A stretch of DNA of 64,000 nt from Lachnospiraceae bacterium JC7 (GCA_000513555.1 ALYD01000005.1:62001-126000), one strand, 5' to 3'. Positions 1-11,314 are shown, numbered from the stretch's first letter. Numbers and translations are program-made. The notes: generated by a model not told the origin, from the letters alone.

Positions 1-3000
1 ACCTCTCTTTCCTTAACAACATATGTTATCTCTGTCTTCTTGAATCCGCGCTTATACTTCGGCAGATTGCTCCAGCTTGCCTTCCAGTCATTGGAAGCTT
101 CCAGAATAACCGGATTATCAAGCTTCTGTATCTTTCCGTCAGCAAGCTCGAAGTTTTCAACTAACTCGCTTACTGTAGCATTAGTCTCAGGGTCCTTATA
201 CTCTGCATAAAGAGTAGCCTCAAGTTTAACCGGTCTCTCTCCATACTTATCATTCTGATCCACCCAAACCTTGGATACTTCCGCATCCACTGTATCAAGA
301 TCATGAATGTTTACATATTCTACATAAACCGTTTCTTCTTCTATGAGTTCGATTCCCTTATCAATGTAAGTCTCAACCAGATCCCTGCCTGTGATGAGCT
401 TATAGAAGAATTCTCTTACAGGCTTTGTGAAATCCTTGATAGCATTGATAATTCTCTGAACAACACTGTACTCTTCGTTGTAGAGTCTCAGAACGTATCC
501 ATCGACCTCGTCCTCTATTACTCTGTATGAGTAAGGTTTGCCAAGGGCATTCTCCACAGGAAGTCCTTCCCATGTAGCGGTTGACCATTCACCTGAAACC
601 GAAGTCTGGTTGGTTATAGTTCTGTCAAAGCTTTCAGGTAATGTTACCCACTTGTCATCAGACTCTGACTTAAGCTTACGCTGTAAGTGGAAGGTCACGC
701 TATCCGGACGGATACCGTCACGGTCATTGTCATCATCCCACTTCTTTGTAATGGAGTAATTTCCCTTCTTAAATAAGTTGTAGAGCTTTGTCAGACCTAT
801 TTCTTCTTCAGTATAGGTTTCTTCGGCTTCGAAGTTGTAGCCTCCGACAGTTCCCTTTGCCATTTCTTCGGCGGTAGCGTCTTTTGTTACATACATTACA
901 GTACTTGATGTAGCAGTAGTGAACTTAATGCTTACCTCAACTGCTCTGTAACTGTAAAGATCACCATCAGGATCTCTTGCAGGAAGGTCATCCCACTTAT
1001 GTCTGTATTGGTTGCTCTCATTAAGAACAGCATCTACCTCTACTCCATCCGGGGATACCCACTCCCACTCGTCTGTCGTGCCCTGCTTCTTCTGACGTCT
1101 CTCAAGTTTTACATTTACTTCTTTCTTTATACCATCATCATTAGCATGAGTAGGATCACTTTCGTCTGTATCCCAGTATTTCTCTACTATGTATGATGTT
1201 GTTGCGATCTTATTTGTAAACAATACTTCAACCTGACCATCATCAACGACAGTTACAGGATCAGACTCGTAACCTTCCTTCTCACTCGCACCGTTAAGTC
1301 TGATAAGACTTGTTGCATCATAAGAATTGATGAGAACTTCCTTATTGTTTATGATCGCATATTCCTGAAGGATGTATGTGATCTCATCATTGTTTGAATC
1401 ATAAACCGGCAGCTCACTCCAGGTCGCCTTCCAGTTATTCAACTTGTTAAGGGTCTTTGACTCAAGAACATACTTCTTTGTCTGACCTTCGGTTATCTCG
1501 TTAAGTTTACCGTCCTTATCCTTTACAGGACTTGAAGCGATAAGCTTAACCTTGAGATCCTGAGGTCTAAGCTTGTATCTGTCATCAAAATCTTCCCATT
1601 TCTTGGATACTGCAATGCTTCCGAATCTGAATCTGTTGGTGAAGTCTGTTTTATAGATCTTATTGTATATTCCGCTGCCATCTACAGTTCTGTTCTCAGA
1701 ACCGTACGCATAGGCATTTGTACCTCCTGTCTGGTTTCCGCTTGATGCATCATCAACTGAAACCGCTACCTCTACTGCTCCGGAACCATACTCAGAGGTA
1801 AGAACAATCTCTGTTTCTACAGCTCTGTAAATATAGTTCGTTCCGTTCTTGTCCTTTGCAATCAGCTTATCAAATGTTGCCTTCTGGTCTCCGCTTCTTG
1901 AGATGGTCTTTGTAACGACCTTGTTGTTCTCCTTAACGTCAGCCCAGTCATTTGTACCTTCCAGTTTTCTCTGAAGCTTAAAGCTGATATGGTCGATCTT
2001 GCTGCCAAAATCTCGTACCTCACCCTTCCAGGTCTTAGTCACATCAAGCTTGGTAACATCAAGGATGTTTGTGACTGTTGTTCTGAAGTAATGTGGATAC
2101 CCATCATTATTTGTGTTTTCTGTCTTGGTTGTCTCAGATGTAACTGCCTCGATATTTCCAAAGGCTGTTCCTTCTGTCTTTCCTTCAAGTTCTGCCCGGA
2201 TGCTTTCATCAGATCTTATAACCGGATCAGTATCACCGTTGTAAAGTAATGAATACTCAACAGCACGATACTTTATTTCCTTGTAATCATCAGTCTGCTC
2301 ATCATAGGCATATGCTATAAGACCTGTCTTTTCTACATATTCATGCGACTTATCAGCGTTATAATATTTTCCCTTGTTAGCATCAAAGTGTAACTGCATT
2401 GAGGAAATATCATCTCCGCTCTTAAGAAGATTCCATGTATCAGTTCCTTCAATCTGGTAGTAGATACGATATTCTATGGTCTTCGGAATCGCCTTGTCTG
2501 CATATAACAGTTTAAGTTCAGCAGGTGAAAGCTTGGTTTCCTCAGGACCTGCCTTAAATACCTTGGCTGCCGATACACTAGTCTGCTTAATGACATTCTT
2601 TCGACCTGTAACCATAGGTGACGGATCATCAAATACTACTCCATCTACCGTATCCGGCACTCCATTTTTATCTAACTGTCCTATACCGCCATTCCAGAAT
2701 TCGCCATCCCTTGTCTCTACAACAAACGGGATATACGTCCAGCCTTCAGGAATTATTTCTCTTACATAATACCTGTAATAATAACCTCTAGGCTCGAATC
2801 TCAGAAGATTATCGATCTTCTTTGTCCAGTCGTTTTCGGCATCAATAGTTATTGTGTCTATAAGAGTTTCCTTTTTCAGGTTATTGTAATCTGTAAGGTC
2901 TTTGGTTCTGTCCTTTATTCTGTAAAGTTCAAAGTCGATCTTATCCGGAAGAACTGTTATTCCGTCATAGTTCTTAAATTCGGACCATAACTTCTTGATA

Positions 3001-6000
3001 GTAAGCGATGTACGTATCTTTGTATAAACATTGATAATAGCCGCATTACCGCTTCCCTTACTGTTCTTTGAATCATTCTCGTCAATAGTATAGCTTCCCT
3101 TTACTTCGACGTCATAACCTGTCCAGCTGTTATCATGCTTAACCTTTCTGCCTGCTTCATTGAACAGATTTACTTCATTTGCTCTTTCAAGAGTTGCCGT
3201 ACCATCAGCGCTTTCTACTACTGTTGCCTCGTAGACCTCCTCATATCCTCTTGTGTAACTTGAAGCCTGAATCTGTTCAGAAACAATATACTTGTAAGGA
3301 TTAAGATTCGGTGCATAGTAGGTAAGATTCTTCCAAGTGCAGGATGTATACTCTTTATTCTTAGTATCGTATTTCAGAGTGACTGAACTAGCGTTTTTAT
3401 GAAGTGTCTTATTTCTTCCGACATAAACATCAGCTGATATCAGCTCAGGCGTACCTATCGGATCTCCAGACTCATTCTGAAGGCATCTGTAAAGTCTGAC
3501 ATTGATCTGAGGTGTATCCTTTTCCGGATCCAGATACTTACTATCATAGGTATTGGTCTCAGGATCAAATCCTGTCCACTTCTTATAGAAGGTGACTTCA
3601 TAGTTCTCTGTAGGCTTATATGCATTTGAAGCCTGAATACCATTTGTTAATGTGTCATCCGACTCAACTTCGAAATCGTATACAGCTGCTAAGATCTTTC
3701 TTTCTTCTTCTGAATCAGCTTCCTCCTTAATGAAATAGGTGTATGGACGTCCTGTGTCATCGTACTTGGGAACCTCTGCCTGTTCTGATGTAGGATTTCC
3801 GTTTTCATCAGTATTGTAGAAAGTGAATTGACGCTTGTAGAGTGAGTTGGCACCTTTCAATACCGTATCAAGGTAACTGTTGGTTGCCTTCTCAACAAGT
3901 ATCTCATTGCCCATAAGGTCTGTTCCTATGGTGTACTCATGAACTCGCTCCTCTACCGTACTATCGTATGGCCTTCTCCAAAGCTGTACCTTGACATCCG
4001 GAAGATTCTCGGCAATGTATCCCTTAGGAAGATTCTTATAGATCTTCACACCGGTAACAGTTCTCTTGTTTCTAGGTCTGTTTACAAGTGTTGATGCCTT
4101 ATCCGGATCAAGAGTTACCTTTGCTGCCACTATGGTCTCAGTGTCTGATACCTTCAGTGTAAGCAGATCAGCTTCATCATAATCGTACTTGGCAACCTGA
4201 TGAGTATCATCTGTATACTCAGGAGGACCGGGGAACGCACCTATCTCTGCGTATTCATTTCTGTTTGTTGATGCATATTCCTCACTTATATAGTAGGAAT
4301 ACTCATAAAATCTTTCTCCGTCTGAAACTTTCTCAACTCTGAATCTAGGCAACGGCTTATACCTTACCTGCCACCAGTTATGAGTCTTTTCGTCTAAAAC
4401 AGTGTTCCAGTCGTAATCGTAATATGTATTTTTATCTATCTGCTCAACGTGCTCTACTCCGTCCTTATCAGTATATGAACGCCAGAGATTTGAGAAAATA
4501 TCAGGACGCTTGTTCTCCTTTCCGTCATCCAGATCATAATCCTCCCAGAACTTATTAACTACAGGAGTTATAGTTCCGGTAAGTTCATTTCTGATGGCGA
4601 TGGAATAAACATCACCTGTATGGTGATCTGCTCCCAAAGTAAGAGTAGCTTCAGTATTACCCGACATCGAATATGCCTTGGTATACTTCTCTGCTGCATC
4701 AGCATCTCTTCCCGCACCGTAAACAAACTCTTCATAATTTCCGGATGAATTCTTTACGAGGTGTGGATCGTAATTGATCAGCTCACCCGCATCATTATAT
4801 TTACGGAAAGGACCTAACTTGGCACTCCACTTGTTTGCTCTGTTAAGAGTTACTTCGTGAGTATCATTTCCTATCTTTACTTCCAGCTTAATTTCGTCAG
4901 GACGATAGGTATATGCTTCACCGGTAGAATCCTTATAATCCTCACCATCCTTCCAGGTCTTCTGGATGTCAACGTAGATAACACCAACTCTGACATTTGA
5001 AAGTGCGAAGTCGAAGTTTCTGTTTCCGATTACATTTCCTTCCTCGAAATACTGATAATTGATGTAACTGTTGCTTGCCTTACGTGCAGATTCACTGTCA
5101 ACCAGAAGAACATCATAATCATAGTACTGTCCCTGAACAAAACCGTAATCATCGGTTTCCTTCGTGAGATTCAGGAATGTTTCTTCATTACCTTCATACT
5201 GATTCCAGTCGTGTCCCAGATAGTAATCCTTATTAGGGAAATCCTTTACGATGGTCTCTCCGTCTTTTCCTGTGTAGTAATGAACATCACTGGATCCGAG
5301 TCTGATCTCTCTTACTCTGAATGAACCAGAACCATCCTTTTCCTTATATCCGTTGTCTCTCCAGTTGTTGAAATCTTTTCTAAGACTGCTCGGACTTGCA
5401 GGAATAGGTATAAATAAATACTTTGAATACTCTGCAGCTCTCGGGTTGATAGTGTATTCTTCTGTACCTACCTGCTTCCAGCCGTCACCCTTATTCTGTT
5501 CAAGAATAAAAGTTACAGGCTCTCTTCTTTCTGAATCCCCTCCGTCAAGCCATTCCTTATAAACGGTAATATAGTTCTCATCACCGGTATTGTTGGAAAT
5601 CTCAACAGAGTCAAGAAGATACTTATCCTTTTCAGCAACATACGGATATACTACTGTATCATTTGATTCATGATATGTTTCTTCGGATATGACATTGACA
5701 ACGCTTGGAAGATATCCTCTGTCCTCCGCATCCTCATGCTCAAAGATCGAATATGTATATTCAGTTCCGTCAGCTGTAAATCTGGGCAGCAGTCCTGTGA
5801 AACTACTGAAAGCCGATGTCTTGGAAAGTTCAGGATCGTCATAAGCATCTATGATGATAACATCCGTAAACGGCTGCTTCAGATCATCCATACTTGTTAT
5901 AGTCGTCTCTGTAACTGTTCCATCATCGTTTAACTTATTGTATGTACCTCCGGCCTTGTAAGTTCTTACTATGCTTCCTATCTTCATTTTGTCCTGGAAG

Positions 6001-9000
6001 ACATCAAATGAGAAAGAAACAGTATCCTTTGACTGATCAGTAACTGATAATCCATTAGGGAACTTCTTTACCAGCTTGACCTGAGCATTTCCTACCAGAG
6101 TATTCTTTATCGTTGTGTCAACATTGCCATGTTCGTTCATAGTTGTGGTAACGCTCTGAACATAACGATAACCATCCGCAGTAAGGAAATAAGTCTTTCC
6201 GTTTATCACTTCAAGCTTAGCATCCTTAAATTCGTCACCTACTTTAGTCTGAACCATTCCTTCTCTGACGAAATAGTACAGTCTTCTGCCTTCATCGTCA
6301 TACTTCTCAAGGTTCCATGAATAGCTCTTTGTAGTCACTTCTGATGAGAAACCTTCAAGTACCTTAGTCTCCACTTCAGAAGCAGTTGCTGTATTCACAT
6401 ACTGAGTAATGTCATTGCTAATTCCAGGATTTTCCAGACTCTTATAAAGGGTAATGAAAACCTTAGACTCAGTATCCTGTCTTGCGGTTGTCTTCCATGT
6501 CTTTGTGACTTCAACCTTTACCTTATCCTCGATAGTATTAACAAGACTTTCACCATTTAATATGAATACTCCCTCATGAAGTCCTGTCAGCTGGTTGTCT
6601 TTTGTAAGAAGCTGCTGTACATAATGGTTTTTACCATTCGACATACGCTCCTTACCGACATATACAAACTGAACACCATCTCCGTTATAAGCATCTGTAT
6701 ATCCGCTTGAAGGAAGAATCAGCTGATAATACTTATTCAGGTTGCCATCTTCTTCTGTGCCTATATTTTTCTTTATCTCTTTATACTCAGCATTCTGAAT
6801 AGGAGATAAATGTCTCCATGCATCTGCATTTGTTCCTATATATCTATAGAATATGATCTCCGCCTTAGGACGATCTTTAACGGTACCAACCTCTCCATCA
6901 TCCTTCCAGATCTTATACATGGTGTAGGTCGTGTCACCGGCAAGTACGTTTACGAGCGTACCGTTATTGTAAAGACCATTGGTTTTGTTGGCGGAAGAAC
7001 CTACGTTATTGTATGTAGGCTCATAACGACGATTTATGATCTCGTTGCCTTCTCTTGCAGTGTCATTCTCGAGACCATCCAGCTTCTCAGTCAGATAATA
7101 ATGAACGTTATAGTCATTCTTATCATAACCATAACCCTTGATCTCAACTGTCCATGTATCATTGCCGTTATCAGTCACCTTGATAGAGCCTTCTACATTT
7201 TCCTGATCTGTTACGAGTGGAACAGTTGAAGGTGAAGCTGTCTTTCCTTCGAGGACCTTCTGAAGAGTTATGGAATTGAGCCAGTCTTCAGTTGATGGTC
7301 TGTCCAGGTTTGTAGATCCGCTCTTACGTGCATCGATATCGTTCCACTTGATCGTAGCTGTATAAGTCTGTATCTCATAGTTACGAAGAACTGCTCCATC
7401 CGGATCATCCTCTTCGTTTTCATTCTCATACTTGCTGAAATACTTTGCCTTTATCTCATCAGTTTCAGCCAGACGATACTTGATAGGTGCGATCTTTATC
7501 TCACCGGAAGCATCACGATATACATAGTTTGCGTATAATTTACTCTGGAAGTTGTAATCGTATAAAGTAGGTCCGGTATAGCTGAAACTTGCATTCTTTG
7601 CTGTCAGATCAGACATTGCCTTGCTTGAATGGAAGCCAAGCACATCCTTCATTGCAGTTGTATCAAGCTTCTGCCATGTATCACTTATACCCTCGATCTT
7701 GTATTCGAGATACATGCATTCAGCTACATCTTTACCAACGAGAGTGGTCTTCTCGGTATTATTCTTTCCACCGTCTTCCCAACGCTTGGTAAGAACTATA
7801 CTTGTGCTGAAGTATTCTACAAACAGATTATTTTCTGTAAAATCTTCAGAAGTTTTCTTTTTAAGTGTGATGGGATCAACTCCTGTTCCCGCATGCTGCT
7901 GGAAGTTTTTGTTGGAGTCATCGACCATTATGGTCAGGTCCTTATCATCAGACATAACCATAAAATAATAATCATTTGTATTCTTGTTTACCTTAAAGGC
8001 ATATCTTTCATTACTTGTCTTCGTTAAGGCCGGTGTCTTTACAGTCTTTGTTGCAGCATCAACCTCATAAACTTCAACGATATTTCCATCATCAAGTCCG
8101 TCTATCTTCAAGTTGACAGTAGTGTTATTCGGAACATTCTCTGTCTGAATATGTACAGGATATGAGATCATCTCTGAGAAATTAAGTTTCAGAGTCGCAT
8201 CGTCAGTTATGTCAGTTGTTGAAGAACCATCGCCAAACCGGAAGTTACTTATCTCAGTAACATCGTATGAAGCTCCTCCGATCTCAATCTTTGCTCCTCT
8301 GAATCTGTATCCCGGAACATCAAAAAGCTTTGATACATCATTGAGATCCTTGAGACTTGTATACTTTGCAGTATATTTGTCTGCATCCAGTTTAACGCCT
8401 TCGCAGTAAAGCTCTATATCGATCTTAGGCACATCGAATTCAAGCTCAAGGGCCTTGTCTTCGCTAAGGTTGTCAGCTGTAAGGTTAGTCTTACAGATCA
8501 TGTTGTTTTCAGATCCGTCTTTTCCGGAAGCTGAATCCATCTTTATATTGACTTCCTTGGCAAGAACACTGAAGCTTGCAACCCTGGCATCAAGATCAAA
8601 TGTAAGATTACCGGATTCATCAGCTGTAGCTTTAGTGATGTCAACACCATCAGCATTTGCCACATGAACAGCTATTTCTTCATTCTTTCCAAGACCTGAA
8701 AGTGTATAACTGATCCTGTCGGATTCCGCAGTTGTAAACAGCTCATCATTCTGCTTTACAGTCTGATGTACTACATATGAGTAATCCTTAAGATTTGTAA
8801 ATATGAAACTGGTAGGGGCACCGGAATCTATAGAAACAGTTCCATCTTCTCCGGCACTTGAAGTATATGAATAGTTCTCGCTTTCAACAGGCTTAAGCTT
8901 AATGATATCTGTTGCATCGATAGTAAATGACTTATCACTTGCATCAACGTCAAACCTTGCGGTGTCACCACCGTTACTGTTTACGGCAAGTGTGCGCTCA

Positions 9001-10874
9001 CTTCCGTTCTTATCAATTACAGATACAGTTGCCTTACCACCGTTATCAGTTCCGAATCCTGAGATCTCATAGGTGATCTTGCCCTGAATATTTGCAGCAT
9101 CCTGTGTTGCATAAAACTTTTCATCGAGATTCCAATATACGCCCTTGTGCGTGATCTCTTCGTCAGGATCAACTGTAGCAGCTCTGGATGTAACTTTATA
9201 TGTCACACCATCCCTTGTAAGCTCTGTAGCCTTTACTGAGATGCCGGCTGAATCAGCTATAAGTCCAAAGGTCTTAAGGTTTGCAGGGATCTTAACTGTA
9301 CTTCCAACCTGGGCATCCTTAAGAAGCTCATCAAGATCTGTCGGGTTCATGGAAACATATCCAACAAATTCCTCGAACTGCTCTTCATCGCAATATAATG
9401 CAGCTAACTTTTTCTCTTCTGAAGAATCACCTGTGGATAAAAGCTCAAGTGTAAGCTGATCTCCTTCCTCATAGCTGTAAAGTGAATCATCTTCATCGGA
9501 GACTGTTACATAGTAAGCCTTTATAGGAGATTTCTCCGAATAGAAAGCTATAGTGTATACAGAGAAGTCAGATGTCTTTACAGTTATTTCTCCATCAGCA
9601 GAAACATTCTTACTGTCATCAGTCTTCGGAGCTTCACTGTTTTCTTCTGTGCTTTCTGTAGCATCTTCCGGTTTTTCAGCCTTGAGGTACTTAGGCTTAT
9701 TTAATTTCTGATTTGTTGCACCTGATGCAACAAGAGAGGTAAATAAGTTCTTAACTGTCTCAATGGCTTGCTGCAGGAAGTCAAGTTCTTCCAGGTCAGA
9801 CTTTGCAGCATCCTTTACATCATCATAATCAACACCCTCAAAGTGGAAAACTGAAAGATACTGCTCGTCATCAAGAGCTGCATCCTTTATCGCATCTGAT
9901 TTGAAAGTGATGATAACCTTCTGCTTTGTTTCTGTACCGGATGTACCCGGTTTTGGACTGTAATTTGGAGTAACCTCATTGTTATCCTCATCAACCACCT
10001 TGATGTCGAATGAAAGGGAATCCTTTACAGCCAGATCATTGGCAAGGCTCTTGGTGACAGCTTCTTCAATTTTCAGCCTGCTGCTCCTGTCGTCCTCATT
10101 ATCTATTTTAACGACCTGAAGTTTACTTCCCTTAGGGAATACGCCTGCAGGCGCACTGACAGTAATTTCTACTCCGTCAACGATCTCAGTAGCAAGGAAC
10201 TTTTCCTCGCCTTCTTCAAGGACTTCAACATCTATACTTGGAAGCAGATCTTCAGGAACCTCATACTTGGAGCTTTCGATAACTTCAGCAGTGAACTGAT
10301 ATGTACCGGCTTCCTCAGGATCATACTCTCTACCAAGGGATGCATCATCGTTTACCCACTTAAGATCGAGAGATTTGATCTCATAATTTTTAAGATTAAG
10401 TCCTGTCTCTTTTTCGATCTTTGCCTTGGATGGCATAGTCTTCGAATATAAGATCTCAGAAACTATCTTTCTCTGCTCATCACTGATAAACTCAACATCT
10501 TCATTGATCGTTGAGCTTGTTGCTTTATCCTTTATAGAAGACCCTGTAGCCTCACTTGTCGTGGCTTTCCATGTCTTTCCGGTCTTACTTCCGGTTGCAA
10601 CATCCTCGTCATCATCCTCGTCTTCCTTTGCTTCGCGGACCAGGGCATAAAGACTACCGGGCAGATTAAGATCTTTCTTCGGAGTACCGAACTCCACGAC
10701 CTGATAACTTACGTCATCCGGGAGGCTGGCTACCACCTTAGCCAGATACTTCGGGTTTCCCGATGTGCTTGTGTTTTCTATAGCGTATCCGGTGATACCT
10801 GCACTAAGGCTGGACTCCACCACCATAAACGCGCTCAAAAACAGTGATAGCAATCGTTTTGATAACTTGTTCAT
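1..10874 (-). CDS. Giant secreted Cna-B repeat surface protein, 3' end outside window
   Basis: The reading frame starts at ATG 10874 behind a GGGGTC-type ribosome binding site. I translated most of it and spot-checked the rest, and met no stop down to base 3, so at least 3,624 codons are present and the C-terminus lies beyond the window. The N-terminus is a signal peptide (MNKLSKRLLSLFLSAF, then a small-residue stretch to about residue 30), followed by about 700 residues of acidic, Ser/Thr-rich extracellular sequence. From about residue 900 onward comes a long series of Cna-B-like units with the recurring pattern K-x-W-x-(D/G)-x-x-x-x-x-R-P, then a hydrophobic beta strand with L-x-R/Y, then Y-x-Y-x-(V/I)-x-E. 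Cna-B domains are stalk modules, often locked by Lys-Asn isopeptide bonds, so this is probably a long adhesin or stalk. An LPXTG-type anchor, if any, would be beyond the edge. A shared inverted repeat lies just upstream. Domain family is well supported; the ligand is unknown. Confidence 0.9.
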   Translation of the reverse strand, partial: MNKLSKRLLSLFLSAFMVVESSLSAGITGYAIENTSTSGNPKYLAKVVASLPDDVSYQVVEFGTPKKDLNLPGSLYALVREAKEDEDDDEDVATGSKTGKTWKATTSEATGSSIKDKATSSTINEDVEFISDEQRKIVSEILYSKTMPSKAKIEKETGLNLKNYEIKSLDLKWVNDDASLGREYDPEEAGTYQFTAEVIESSKYEVPEDLLPSIDVEVLEEGEEKFLATEIVDGVEITVSAPAGVFPKGSKLQVVKIDNEDDRSSRLKIEEAVTKSLANDLAVKDSLSFDIKVVDEDNNEVTPNYSPKPGTSGTETKQKVIITFKSDAIKDAALDDEQYLSVFHFEGVDYDDVKDAAKSDLEELDFLQQAIETVKNLFTSLVASGATNQKLNKPKYLKAEKPEDATESTEENSEAPKTDDSKNVSADGEITVKTSDFSVYTIAFYSEKSPIKAYYVTVSDEDDSLYSYEEGDQLTLELLSTGDSSEEKKLAALYCDEEQFEEFVGYVSMNPTDLDELLKDAQVGSTVKIPANLKTFGLIADSAGISVKATELTRDGVTYKVTSRAATVDPDEEITHKGVYWNLDEKFYATQDAANIQGKITYEISGFGTDNGGKATVSVIDKNGSERTLAVNSNGGDTARFDVDASDKSFTIDATDIIKLKPVESENYSYTSSAGEDGTVSIDSGAPTSFIFTNLKDYSYVVHQTVKQNDELFTTAESDRISYTLSGLGKNEEIAVHVANADGVDITKATADESGNLTFDLDARVASFSVLAKEVNIKMDSASGKDGSENNMICKTNLTADNLSEDKALELEFDVPKIDIELYCEGVKLDADKYTAKYTSLKDLNDVSKLFDVPGYRFRGAKIEIGGASYDVTEISNFRFGDGSSTTDITDDATLKLNFSEMISYPVHIQTENVPNNTTVNLKIDGLDDGNIVEVYEVDAATKTVKTPALTKTSNERYAFKVNKNTNDYYFMVMSDDKDLTIMVDDSNKNFQQHAGTGVDPITLKKKTSEDFTENNLFVEYFSTSIVLTKRWEDGGKNNTEKTTLVGKDVAECMYLEYKIEGISDTWQKLDTTAMKDVLGFHSSKAMSDLTAKNASFSYTGPTLYDYNFQSKLYANYVYRDASGEIKIAPIKYRLAETDEIKAKYFSKYENENEEDDPDGAVLRNYEIQTYTATIKWNDIDARKSGSTNLDRPSTEDWLNSITLQKVLEGKTASPSTVPLVTDQENVEGSIKVTDNGNDTWTVEIKGYGYDKNDYNVHYYLTEKLDGLENDTAREGNEIINRRYEPTYNNVGSSANKTNGLYNNGTLVNVLAGDTTYTMYKIWKDDGEVGTVKDRPKAEIIFYRYIGTNADAWRHLSPIQNAEYKEIKKNIGTEEDGNLNKYYQLILPSSGYTDAYNGDGVQFVYVGKERMSNGKNHYVQQLLTKDNQLTGLHEGVFILNGESLVNTIEDKVKVEVTKTWKTTARQDTESKVFITLYKSLENPGISNDITQYVNTATASEVETKVLEGFSSEVTTKSYSWNLEKYDDEGRRLYYFVREGMVQTKVGDEFKDAKLEVINGKTYFLTADGYRYVQSVTTTMNEHGNVDTTIKNTLVGNAQVKLVKKFPNGLSVTDQSKDTVSFSFDVFQDKMKIGSIVRTYKAGGTYNKLNDDGTVTETTITSMDDLKQPFTDVIIIDAYDDPELSKTSAFSSFTGLLPRFTADGTEYTYSIFEHEDAEDRGYLPSVVNVISEETYHESNDTVVYPYVAEKDKYLLDSVEISNNTGDENYITVYKEWLDGGDSERREPVTFILEQNKGDGWKQVGTEEYTINPRAAEYSKYLFIPIPASPSSLRKDFNNWRDNGYKEKDGSGSFRVREIRLGSSDVHYYTGKDGETIVKDFPNKDYYLGHDWNQYEGNEETFLNLTKETDDYGFVQGQYYDYDVLLVDSESARKASNSYINYQYFEEGNVIGNRNFDFALSNVRVGVIYVDIQKTWKDGEDYKDSTGEAYTYRPDEIKLEVKIGNDTHEVTLNRANKWSAKLGPFRKYNDAGELINYDPHLVKNSSGNYEEFVYGAGRDADAAEKYTKAYSMSGNTEATLTLGADHHTGDVYSIAIRNELTGTITPVVNKFWEDYDLDDGKENKRPDIFSNLWRSYTDKDGVEHVEQIDKNTYYDYDWNTVLDEKTHNWWQVRYKPLPRFRVEKVSDGERFYEYSYYISEEYASTNRNEYAEIGAFPGPPEYTDDTHQVAKYDYDEADLLTLKVSDTETIVAAKVTLDPDKASTLVNRPRNKRTVTGVKIYKNLPKGYIAENLPDVKVQLWRRPYDSTVEERVHEYTIGTDLMGNEILVEKATNSYLDTVLKGANSLYKRQFTFYNTDENGNPTSEQAEVPKYDDTGRPYTYFIKEEADSEEERKILAAVYDFEVESDDTLTNGIQASNAYKPTENYEVTFYKKWTGFDPETNTYDSKYLDPEKDTPQINVRLYRCLQNESGDPIGTPELISADVYVGRNKTLHKNASSVTLKYDTKNKEYTSCTWKNLTYYAPNLNPYKYIVSEQIQASSYTRGYEEVYEATVVESADGTATLERANEVNLFNEAGRKVKHDNSWTGYDVEVKGSYTIDENDSKNSKGSGNAAIINVYTKIRTSLTIKKLWSEFKNYDGITVLPDKIDFELYRIKDRTKDLTDYNNLKKETLIDTITIDAENDWTKKIDNLLRFEPRGYYYRYYVREIIPEGWTYIPFVVETRDGEFWNGGIGQLDKNGVPDTVDGVVFDDPSPMVTGRKNVIKQTSVSAAKVFKAGPEETKLSPAELKLLYADKAIPKTIEYRIYYQIEGTDTWNLLKSGDDISSMQLHFDANKGKYYNADKSHEYVEKTGLIAYAYDEQTDDYKEIKYRAVEYSLLYNGDTDPVIRSDESIRAELEGKTEGTAFGNIEAVTSETTKTENTNNDGYPHYFRTTVTNILDVTKLDVTKTWKGEVRDFGSKIDHISFKLQRKLEGTNDWADVKENNKVVTKTISRSGDQKATFDKLIAKDKNGTNYIYRAVETEIVLTSEYGSGAVEVAVSVDDASSGNQTGGTNAYAYGSENRTVDGSGIYNKIYKTDFTNRFRFGSIAVSKKWEDFDDRYKLRPQDLKVKLIASSPVKDKDGKLNEITEGQTKKYVLESKTLNKLNNWKATWSELPVYDSNNDEITYILQEYAIINNKEVLINSYDATSLIRLNGASEKEGYESDPVTVVDDGQVEVLFTNKIATTSYIVEKYWDTDESDPTHANDDGIKKEVNVKLERRQKKQGTTDEWEWVSPDGVEVDAVLNESNQYRHKWDDLPARDPDGDLYSYRAVEVSIKFTTATSSTVMYVTKDATAEEMAKGTVGGYNFEAEETYTEEEIGLTKLYNLFKKGNYSITKKWDDDNDRDGIRPDSVTFHLQRKLKSESDDKWVTLPESFDRTITNQTSVSGEWSTATWEGLPVENALGKPYSYRVIEDEVDGYVLRLYNEEYSVVQRIINAIKDFTKPVREFFYKLITGRDLVETYIDKGIELIEEETVYVEYVNIHDLDTVDAEVSKVWVDQNDKYGERPVKLEATLYAEYKDPETNATVSELVENFELADGKIQKLDNPVILEASNDWKASWSNLPKYKRGFKKTEITYVVKERE

Positions 10875-10907
10875 ACTTTGACCCCACTCATAAAAACTAC
10901 TCTAAAT

Positions 10908-10978
10908 ACTATCAGTGAATTTTATGATAGTTTTACCATTTTTATATTTCTTTTATTATGATAGTACAGCTATCATAA
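10908..10978. promoter_or_regulatory. Inverted-repeat cluster upstream of giant Cna-B gene
   Basis: Two inverted repeats sit 34-104 bp upstream of the start at 10874. The first pairs ACTATCA (10908-10914) with ATGATAGT (10924-10931). The second is a perfect 9-bp repeat, TTATGATAG (10956-10964) and CTATCATAA (10970-10978), with a 5-nt centre. The same half-site ATGATAGT recurs in an inverted repeat upstream of the second giant surface protein (57547-57572). Position and symmetry suggest an operator for a shared regulator. The rest of 10979-11185 is AT-rich with no gene that I can see. Confidence 0.5.
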
Positions 10979-11185
10979 AAGTACATAAAAATTTAATTAA
11001 TTTCTTAACATTTTCTGAATTTGTACAATCCATTAAATTTTTTGAGATATAAAATTGGCAATACCTACATTTTTTATCATAAATAGTCTCGTAAAATCAA
11101 GGTTTTGCACAGATTTTATAATTGATTATTAAATTTCAAGCCTTTTTGATTAATTTTAATAAATTGTAATAATTTTACTTTTTTA

Positions 11186-11247
11186 TCAAAAAAATGTGCC
11201 CTCATCGAAGCTTTCTTTTGTAAAAAACTCCTCGATGCAGGCACATT
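11186..11247 (-). terminator. Intrinsic terminator after the PAS-EAL-GGDEF gene
   Basis: AATGTGCC (11193-11200) pairs with GGCACATT (11240-11247), with an inner CATCGA/TCGATG pairing. On the minus strand the stem is followed by a run of seven T. A second weaker hairpin (AAAAGATC 11267-11274 / GATCTTTT 11297-11304) lies just behind the stop codon at 11315. Confidence 0.75.
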
Positions 11248-11314
11248 CTGCTTTAGACCCGGTGTCAAAAGATCCCATCTCTTTCTTCAACACTCAGATC
11301 TTTTTTATTCTTTT

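Noticed and set aside
303-10650. Many plus-strand ORFs of 60-140 codons
   Set aside because: All lie opposite the giant Cna-B frame, which is continuous and has clear repeats; none has a coherent product.
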